DNA from: Desulfarculus sp.
GTDB taxonomy: Bacteria; Desulfobacterota; Desulfarculia; Desulfarculales; Desulfarculaceae
Length of the DNA: 10,000 nucleotides
Assembly (NCBI GenBank): GCA_020216805.1
Contig: JAIWNN010000018.1
Location: 1-10,000 of the forward strand
Direction of reading: 5' to 3'
In this document: one piece after another, positions 6,164-10,000 of the stretch
Position numbering within the stretch: position 1 is the first letter of the stretch
Layout of the letters: the number at the start of each line of letters is the position of its first letter
Position numbers and translations under genes: made by a program
The notes under the pieces: generated by a model
Seen by the model: only the letters and a program-made list of their open reading frames with translations
Databases searched by the model: none
What the model was told of the DNA's origin: nothing

Positions 6164-6373
6164 CTAGTTGCTGGCCGGCTTGGCGGCCGACTTCTTGGCC
6201 GCAGCGCTCTTCTTGGCCTTGGTGCTCTTCTTGGCCTTGGTGCTCTTCTTGGCCTTGACCGGGGCTTTCTCGCCCATGGTGGTCTGGCCGACAGCACTCG
6301 AATCGGCGGCCATCGCCAGCGGAGCCAGGCTCAGGGCGAAGGCCAGCGCAACCAACATCGCCAACTTCTTCAT
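6164..6373 (-). CDS. Small exported Lys/Ala-rich protein
   Basis: This is a 69-aa protein. Residues 1-22 (MKKLAMLVALAFALSLAPLAMA) are a clear signal peptide, predicted to be cut before ADSS. The mature part of about 47 residues is dominated by Lys, Ala and Ser and contains the tandem motif STKAKK, giving a strongly positive charge. I chose the ATG at 6373 because GAGGAG lies about 6 nt upstream and the signal peptide begins there; the frame is open further upstream, but that part has no ribosome binding site and no protein-like character. The gene is a single unit with its own strong terminator. In composition it recalls acid-shock and other basic periplasmic peptides, but I see no proven homology. 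The cationic tail may bind nucleic acid, lipopolysaccharide or peptidoglycan; this is speculative. Confidence 0.85.
   Translation of the reverse strand: MKKLAMLVALAFALSLAPLAMAADSSAVGQTTMGEKAPVKAKKSTKAKKSTKAKKSAAAKKSAAKPASN
6206..6257. repeat. 18-bp tandem repeat inside the Lys-rich gene
   Basis: The unit GCTCTTCTTGGCCTTGGT occurs at 6206-6223 and 6224-6241, and a nearly complete third copy runs from 6242 to 6257. Each unit encodes six residues (STKAKK in the coding direction), so copy-number changes keep the frame. The repeats are identical at the DNA level, suggesting recent duplication or slippage. Confidence 0.9.
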
Positions 6374-7040
6374 TACTTTCTCCTCGTCCCACGGGAAGCG
6401 TTTAACAAGCTGCCATCGCACCTGAATTTCCCTCCGGATGAGGTGCCCTGATGCGACGGCCATACCAGTTCCGACTGTCCAGCGAGCAAGCCGCTTGCCA
6501 CTCGCTATCATCTTGTTATTATTGGTAATCAGGCCATGGCGATAACGTTTCGGAATCTTTGGTTCGCTTTTTTGGGCGTGGGACGGCCGGCCCCCCAAGC
6601 CATATCATGGGCCCCTCACTAAGTTATCTGCTTGAATTATCTTATTTAATCTTGAAGCGGAACGCATAATTCGTAAATATTAGGTTTAAGAATGCCAAGT
6701 TCCGATTGATCTCGCACCCTGAGTCTGGCTGCACCTTGATCCTTCAAGAAATTGGAAAAAATAGCGGAACCTTTGGTTCGCAAGCCAGGATATTCGGAAT
6801 ATAAATATCTCCCTCTCCTATTTTATATTAATTCTTGGCTTGTTACTCGATGGCATGAGGCGCGTGTCGCGGTTGTCGGTTCCTGATGGCTGTCTGAGAT
6901 AAGAACTATAGGTTCCGCATTGTGGTTGTTCATACTTCTTTTACCATGATTCAAGCTAGTTGCTCCAATGGCCCACAAGTTGCTCCGTTGAGGGGCATTT
7001 TCTGGACGACCCATACGATGACGGGAGCGTGTCCAGAGCG
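6374..7040. other. Long intergenic region with AT-rich core, no convincing gene
   Basis: About 670 bp between a minus-strand and a plus-strand gene. The core from roughly 6600 to 6840 is visibly AT-rich in a GC-rich window. I see several short inverted repeats: AGCGAG/CTCGCT at 6481-6506 enclosing CAAGC/GCTTG, GAACC-TTT-GGTTC at 6767-6779, and ATATTC-G-GAATAT at 6790-6802. The two flanking genes must have promoters here, but I cannot pick one with confidence. No tRNA or riboswitch was recognised. Open frames inside are short and lack good ribosome binding sites. Confidence 0.6.
6551..6781 (+). repeat. Pair of 17-bp direct repeats
   Basis: CGGAATCTTTGGTTCGC at 6551-6567 and CGGAACCTTTGGTTCGC at 6765-6781 differ at one base and lie 214 bp apart. 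Both contain a small hairpin around a TTT loop. The first is followed by six T (6568-6573), so it may act as a weak terminator. Otherwise their role is unknown. Confidence 0.6.
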
Positions 7041-7301
7041 ATGGCTCAGATCCAGGACATCGAGATCAGGGGGGTCATCATCGCCACGGCCTGGGACCGT
7101 GAGGGACGGGTTTTGACGACTAGTCTGGCCGGTGTGGACGAGCAGGAATATCATCTCCTACCTGGCCAACTGGCGCCTGAGCTGTTAGGCTTGGTGCAAA
7201 AAGAAGTGGTGGTCAAAGGCCGGATGCTGCTTATGGCCGACGGCCGCAAACAACTCAGCGTGGAGAGTCTGCGTCTGCATGTCCAGGCACCCAATACCTA
7301 A
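7041..7301 (+). CDS. Small conserved-looking protein of unknown function, possibly OB-like
   Basis: This is an 86-aa cytoplasmic protein starting MAQIQDIEIRG. The pattern is an alternation of beta strands (GVIIATAWDREGRVLTTSLAG, EYHLLPG, KEVVVKGRMLLMADGRKQLSVESLRL) with a short helix in ELLGLVQKE. This resembles small OB-fold-like proteins I have seen in deltaproteobacteria, where a strand ending in VKG is followed by a turn and a last strand. The family is not named and I assign no function. The start is uncertain: GGGAG at 7023-7027 is rather far from the ATG, and the frame is open further upstream through a GTG at 7029 to a TTG at 6960. The end overlaps the next gene by 23 bp, suggesting cotranscription. 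Confidence 0.68.
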   Translation: MAQIQDIEIRGVIIATAWDREGRVLTTSLAGVDEQEYHLLPGQLAPELLGLVQKEVVVKGRMLLMADGRKQLSVESLRLHVQAPNT

Positions 7302-7746
7302 AAGTATCCATATCGGTTGTCTGACCGGCCTAGTGGCCGGTTTGGTTTTTGTGGCCCCGGCGCCGCCCTGCCAGGCGGAGGCCCCTTCCGCCCTGGGACA
7401 AGAGGCCCAGCCACTGCAGGTGGCCGAATCCCTTCTCAACCAGGAACCCAAACCGCGGCCGGTGATGCGCCACAACGAGGCGCTCCCGGCCCCGGCGGCG
7501 ATGACCCAGCGGCCCCCTCGCGTCAAGGCCGCCACCTCGGCCGCCACCTCGGCCAGCCAGGCCAAAAGCGGCAACCCGAAAAAATCCAAGCTCAAGGCGG
7601 CCGCGCCGGAAGCGGCCAAGGTCGGCGTGAAGGCCAGGCCCAAAGCCAAATCCTCCGCCCAACCCTCGCTGCAACCCCAAAAGACCGCTGGGAAGACGCC
7701 GGTCAAATCCGGCAAACGTAAGGCCCAAAAGGACAAATCGCGCTAA
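7279..7746 (+). CDS. Exported Lys/Ala/Pro-rich protein of unknown function
   Basis: This is a 155-aa protein. An N-terminal hydrophobic stretch (about residues 10-30, IHIGCLTGLVAGLVFVAPAPP) followed by CQA-EA looks like a signal peptide cut after residue 33. The rest is low complexity: a Pro/Gln/Ala-rich middle and a C-terminal half full of lysine (KSGNPKKSKLKAAAPEAAK, ending KSGKRKAQKDKSR), so it is very basic and probably disordered. The start at 7279 lies inside the preceding gene; GGAGAG (7262-7267) is 11 nt upstream, a weak spacing. It is the second exported lysine-rich product in the window. Low-complexity composition makes homology unreliable, and I give no function. Its stop codon overlaps the convergent gene's stop. 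Confidence 0.62.
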   Translation: MSRHPIPKSIHIGCLTGLVAGLVFVAPAPPCQAEAPSALGQEAQPLQVAESLLNQEPKPRPVMRHNEALPAPAAMTQRPPRVKAATSAATSASQAKSGNPKKSKLKAAAPEAAKVGVKARPKAKSSAQPSLQPQKTAGKTPVKSGKRKAQKDKSR

Positions 7747-7943
7747 TCGGTCGGTTGGCTGCCCGGGTCGCGCCGGGTCCTGGGCGCGAAGCTCAGGCAG
7801 GGCTGGCCGGAGCTGGCCAACACCACCCGCCAGGGGATCTGCCCGCTTTTGAAGCCCATGGCCCGGCAGGCATAGGCCCGTCCCCGCTCCCAGGTGATGA
7901 AGAAGTGCCGGCAGCGCAGGCAGTCCGGGGGCGGGTCGGCCAC
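7743..7943 (-). CDS. Short CxxC protein of the type often annotated uracil-DNA glycosylase
   Basis: This is a 66-aa protein with four cysteines: Cys8 and Cys11 (DCLRCRHFFITWE), Cys26 (YACRAMGFKSGQIP) and Cys49 (SSGQPCLSF). The core CxxCRHF-ITW-CRAxGFKS-SG-PCL-F matches a short protein I recall as common in sulfate reducers and other anaerobes. That family often carries the database name uracil-DNA glycosylase, but the protein is far too small for a classical UDG and lacks its motifs, so the name should not be read as function. Four cysteines suggest zinc binding. The start is a GTG at 7943, only four bases after the preceding stop; AGGGA lies too close for a normal ribosome binding site, so translational coupling is likely. 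No in-frame ATG is available nearby. Confidence 0.72.
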   Translation of the reverse strand: MADPPPDCLRCRHFFITWERGRAYACRAMGFKSGQIPWRVVLASSGQPCLSFAPRTRRDPGSQPTD

Positions 7944-7947
7944 GTCC

Positions 7948-8151
7948 CTAACCGTGAATGGATTGCTCGCGCCGGCGGTCGACGGGTCCGTCCGGCGGCG
8001 AATTCTGCCAGCGCTGGCAATGCCGGCAGGGCGAGTAGGGCCGATTGCGGGACATGCGCTCCCGGCAGATGGCCTCGTTGGTGCTGCTGCCATAGGGATC
8101 GCACCAAAACCAGTTTCCCCGCACCGAGGGTTTCACGCCCTTGCTTTGCAT
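7948..8151 (-). CDS. Small cysteine-containing protein, putative zinc binder
   Basis: This is a 67-aa protein starting MQSKGVKPSVRGNWFWCDPYG. GAGGAG a few nt upstream of the ATG gives a convincing start. Cysteines at 17, 29, 42 and 45 (CRHC) could form one zinc site. The N-terminal half (NWFWCDPYGSSTNEAICRERM) is ordered-looking and the tail is basic. I do not recognise a named family. It is followed after four bases by the GTG of the short CxxC protein, so the two form a minimal operon of paired Cys4 proteins. Coding potential rests on the ribosome binding site, the cysteine pattern and the tight junction; there is no homology evidence here. Confidence 0.66.
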   Translation of the reverse strand: MQSKGVKPSVRGNWFWCDPYGSSTNEAICRERMSRNRPYSPCRHCQRWQNSPPDGPVDRRREQSIHG

Positions 8152-8235
8152 GCTTCTCCTCGTTCCGCCGTCGCCGACGGTGAACTCGCATCCCCATTAT
8201 CCTGGTCCGAGCCGGTTGTGGCAAGCCTGGTTGCA

Positions 8236-8275
8236 TTAGTACCACTAACATATCAAACCGCATATCAAGTTTGAA
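8236..8275 (-). promoter_or_regulatory. Candidate promoter with repeats for the small Cys4 gene pair
   Basis: On the minus strand TTCAAA (8275-8270) and TATGTT (8252-8247) are separated by 17 bp. The spacer region contains TTGATATG twice (8268-8261 and 8256-8249), 12 bp apart. An inverted repeat TTAGT-ACC-ACTAA (8236-8248) touches the -10 box. The layout suggests regulator binding, but no regulator is identified. Confidence 0.45.
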
Positions 8276-8416
8276 TAAAAAGACGGGGTGGGAACGGCTT
8301 CGCCGCTCCTTCCGCGAGCCTTTCGGAGGCAGCGTCCGCCTTGTCCGCCAGGTCGATCCGGCGGGGTCGGGTCCTGGTTCAAGCGCCGCAATCATTATCT
8401 TCCCACCTCCTCGGCC

Positions 8417-8445
8417 TTGATTTAAAACTCACTCCGGGGTAACGG
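8417..8445 (+). promoter_or_regulatory. Candidate promoter of the zinc-ribbon/SPOR gene
   Basis: TTGATT (8417-8422) and TAACGG (8440-8445) are separated by 17 bp. The -10 box matches the consensus only moderately. It would give a leader of about 37 nt that includes GGGAG at 8475-8479. Confidence 0.35.
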
Positions 8446-8487
8446 TTAGGGAGTTCGCTCCGCCACCCCCACCCGGGAGCCGGCTCC

Positions 8488-9735
8488 ATGCCCCTTTTTT
8501 GTCCCAACTGCGGTTCGGAAAAAGTGCTGCCCTCCACCCGCCGCTCCTGGTGGCGCAGCGTGCAACAATCCCTGGGCCGGCGTCATTTTCTTTGCGATGA
8601 CTGCTATCATCGCTTCACGGTGCGCGGCGGCCAGGATGAAACCCCGCCCCCCCGGGTGCCCGAACCGATGGCGGCGATGGCCGGCGAGACGCCGGGGGAG
8701 TCACCTCCCCTCGACGGGCCGGTCTTCCTGGAGCCAGCCGCCCCCGCCCCGGATCGGCAATGGCGGTCCCGCCTCGACCCGGACACCCAGCCCGAATCCG
8801 AGCCCGAGCCGGTCTTCGCCCCTGAGTCGGCCTCCCCCGCCCGCCTGACGCTCCAATCGGAGCGGGAGCCCGAACCGGAGCGGGAGCCAGCCCACGGTCC
8901 GGGGTCCGCCGCGCGCGATCACGGTCTGGCCGACCTGCAACCCAGCCTGGATTTCGCCGGCCCCGGCCAGGAAACCGAGCTCGGCCCCGGCTGGATGGAG
9001 CCGACCCGCACCTCCACTCCCCTGCTGGGCCTGTGGCGCAAGGTGGGGTTGGGTCTGGGGCTGGCGCTGATTTGCCTGGCCCTGCTGCTCTGGTACCGCC
9101 TCAACCTGGATTCCGCTCCCGACTCCCAGACTTCCGCGCCGAGCGTCGCGCCCACCATTCGGGAGCAACCGACCGGTCTGCCCCCCGCCGCCCCACCCCT
9201 GGGTGGCGGCAACGCGCCAACGACTGCGGGCAGCGGACCGGCGGTGGGGGCGATCATGCCGCCCGGCCCGGAGCCCGCCGGACAGGGCGGTCCGGCTCAA
9301 TCGGTGCACGAAGCGGCATCCACCACCGCCCCACCGCCACCGCCGGCGGTCCTCGGCCCGGCTCCGATCCACCAAGCCCCGTTCGCCGCGTCTCCCATCG
9401 ACAAACCCCGGCCCCAGGCCGAGCGCCCCCCCAGACCGTCCAGGCGCGACGCCGCGCGGACCAAGCCCCCCACCATCACCCAGGCCGCAGCCGGCGGCTA
9501 CCGGCTACAATTCGGGGCCTTCAGCGACCCAGACCGGGCTATGGCCCTGGCGGCCAAGTTGAAGGGCCTGGGGTTCAAGGTGGATCTGGTGCAGGGCGCG
9601 ACCAGCCAAGGGCGCACCCTGACCAAGGTCCGCTCGGGCCACTTCGCCAGTGTCCGGGAGGCGCGCAAGGCCCGGATCCGAGCCGCCGCCATCACCGCCA
9701 TGGATGTGGTGATCGTGCCGCCGCCGCAGCGATGA
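8488..9735 (+). CDS. Zinc-ribbon, single-TM, SPOR-domain protein
   Basis: This is a 415-aa inner-membrane protein with three parts. Residues 1-43 form a zinc ribbon with Cys5/Cys8 and Cys36/Cys39 (LFCPNCGSEK and FLCDDCYHRF). A Pro/Glu-rich linker leads to one membrane helix at about 186-203 (VGLGLGLALICLALLLWY). A second Pro/Ala/Gly-rich linker follows in the periplasm. Residues 336-415 are a SPOR domain (YRLQFGAFSDPDRAMALAAKLKGLGFKVDLV, then TLTKVRSGHFASVREARKA). SPOR domains bind denuded septal peptidoglycan, so the protein probably localises to the division site, with the ribbon on the cytoplasmic side. GGGAG lies 8 nt before the ATG. The gene appears monocistronic, with its own terminator. 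The partner of the ribbon is unknown. Confidence 0.88.
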   Translation: MPLFCPNCGSEKVLPSTRRSWWRSVQQSLGRRHFLCDDCYHRFTVRGGQDETPPPRVPEPMAAMAGETPGESPPLDGPVFLEPAAPAPDRQWRSRLDPDTQPESEPEPVFAPESASPARLTLQSEREPEPEREPAHGPGSAARDHGLADLQPSLDFAGPGQETELGPGWMEPTRTSTPLLGLWRKVGLGLGLALICLALLLWYRLNLDSAPDSQTSAPSVAPTIREQPTGLPPAAPPLGGGNAPTTAGSGPAVGAIMPPGPEPAGQGGPAQSVHEAASTTAPPPPPAVLGPAPIHQAPFAASPIDKPRPQAERPPRPSRRDAARTKPPTITQAAAGGYRLQFGAFSDPDRAMALAAKLKGLGFKVDLVQGATSQGRTLTKVRSGHFASVREARKARIRAAAITAMDVVIVPPPQR

Positions 9736-9765
9736 GCCGCGGGCGGTCAGCCGCTGGCCACACGT

Positions 9766-9799
9766 GGATCGGGGGCTCCGTGGAGCCCCCGATCCTTTT
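9766..9799 (+). terminator. Strong intrinsic terminator after the SPOR gene
   Basis: GGATCGGGGGCTCC (9766-9779) and GGAGCCCCCGATCC (9782-9795) are perfect 14-bp complements around two bases (in practice a 12-13 bp stem with a 4-6 nt loop), followed by TTTT (9796-9799). The T-run is on the plus strand only, so it serves the SPOR gene; the convergent gene may use the stem less efficiently. Confidence 0.88.
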
Positions 9800-9819
9800 G
9801 GCCTGCGGGTGGTTGTCGA

Positions 9820-10000
9820 TTAGAATTGGAAGGTGGTCTCCACCTGGAACATGTTGTAGCCCGCGGCGGCACCCTGCAGGTTCTCGTCGATGGGCATGGA
9901 ATGATACCAGTTCAGGTAGATGTTGGTGTACTTGAAGGGACTGTAGCCCAGCCTGGCCGCCCATCCCTCGCGGTTGTTGTACTGGAACTCGCTGTCCCCG
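9820..10000 (-). CDS. Outer-membrane beta-barrel (porin-like) protein, C-terminal part only
   Basis: The last 59 codons of a gene that continues beyond the right edge. The sequence alternates polar and hydrophobic/aromatic residues in typical barrel strands: EFQYNNREGWAARLGYSP, TNIYLNWYHSMP, and a final strand GYNMFQVETTFQF. A C-terminal phenylalanine is the classic signal for Bam-dependent barrel assembly. It faces the SPOR gene convergently. There is no start codon in the window, and the specific porin family cannot be named from this fragment. Confidence 0.85.
   Translation of the reverse strand, partial: GDSEFQYNNREGWAARLGYSPFKYTNIYLNWYHSMPIDENLQGAAAGYNMFQVETTFQF

Larger units (their letters stand above)
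8152..8487. other. Divergent intergenic region between the Cys4 pair and the SPOR gene
   Basis: About 336 bp with no gene. It holds an AT-rich block at 8231-8280 that probably contains the minus-strand promoter and a second AT-rich block near 8417-8430 for the plus-strand gene. The middle (8281-8400) is GC-rich with imperfect self-complementarity only. Confidence 0.6.

Noticed and set aside
6206..6257. Tandem repeats considered as a CRISPR or other repeat array.
   Set aside because: The units are directly adjacent with no spacers and encode part of a protein.
6823..7014. Minus-strand 63-codon open frame, or a 36-codon version starting at an internal ATG near 6933.
   Set aside because: No good ribosome binding site, no recognisable motif, and codon use unlike neighbouring genes; kept as intergenic.
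7743..7943. Calling the short CxxC protein a functional uracil-DNA glycosylase.
   Set aside because: It is only 66 residues and lacks the catalytic and DNA-binding motifs of UDG families; the name comes from annotation habit.
7793..8395. Minus-strand 200-codon open frame covering the small Cys4 pair and the upstream gap.
   Set aside because: Arg/Pro/Ala-rich translation that spans a likely promoter; the two small frames inside have better start signals and cysteine motifs.
8701..9375. Minus-strand open frame opposite the SPOR gene.
   Set aside because: Gly/Arg-rich antisense shadow with no motif.
9692..9964. Minus-strand open frame of 90 codons at the right end.
   Set aside because: It conflicts with the beta-barrel C-terminus in another frame, which ends in a textbook strand and terminal Phe, and it runs through the terminator hairpin into the SPOR gene.

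Overview
The window is about 10 kb of GC-rich, gene-dense bacterial DNA with no sign of a phage, plasmid, IS element, CRISPR array, tRNA or rRNA. The gene content suggests a strictly anaerobic Desulfobacterota (deltaproteobacterial) sulfate reducer or close relative. This content includes an Rrf2-type sensor with ferredoxin-like and siroheme-type proteins, a zinc-ribbon HD protein, a short CxxC protein often annotated 'uracil-DNA glycosylase', and a GlnB next to Amt. The taxonomic placement is inferred from family resemblance only.

Layout. (1) 1-1478 (+): the 3' part of an ammonium transporter gene (amt), followed after a 19-bp gap by a P-II signalling protein, the classic nitrogen-sensing pair. 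(2) 1479-2464 (+): a C-rich leader with a candidate promoter and a template-strand G-quadruplex motif, then an orphan periplasmic solute-binding protein. (3) 2461-2757 (-): a small exported Ada-like zinc protein that shares a CTAG stop palindrome with the preceding convergent gene. (4) 5881-2887 (-): a four-gene operon encoding an Rrf2 regulator, a 4Fe-4S protein, a PCP_red/siroheme/ferredoxin protein and a zinc-ribbon HD protein. The first two overlap, the last two are 12 bp apart, and a cluster of hairpins sits in the middle. An 18-bp near-perfect palindrome overlaps the promoter -10 box and probably makes the operon autoregulated. (5) 6107-6373 (-): a 69-aa exported Lys/Ala-rich protein with an 18-bp tandem repeat and a strong terminator. 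(6) 6374-7040: a long AT-rich stretch without convincing genes. (7) 7041-7746 (+): a small unknown protein overlapped by a second exported Lys-rich protein. (8) 8151-7743 (-): two tiny cysteine-rich proteins encoded back to back. (9) 8488-9735 (+): a zinc-ribbon/transmembrane/SPOR fusion with a strong terminator. (10) 9820-10000 (-): the C-terminal end of an outer-membrane beta-barrel protein.

How the genes may work together. Amt and P-II control ammonium uptake. The Rrf2 operon looks like a self-regulated redox or nitrosative/sulfite-stress module: a likely Fe-S sensor controls two Fe-S electron-transfer or reductase-like proteins and a phosphohydrolase-like protein. That function is inferred from domains and gene order, not shown by the sequence. 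The SPOR protein and the beta-barrel belong to the cell envelope.
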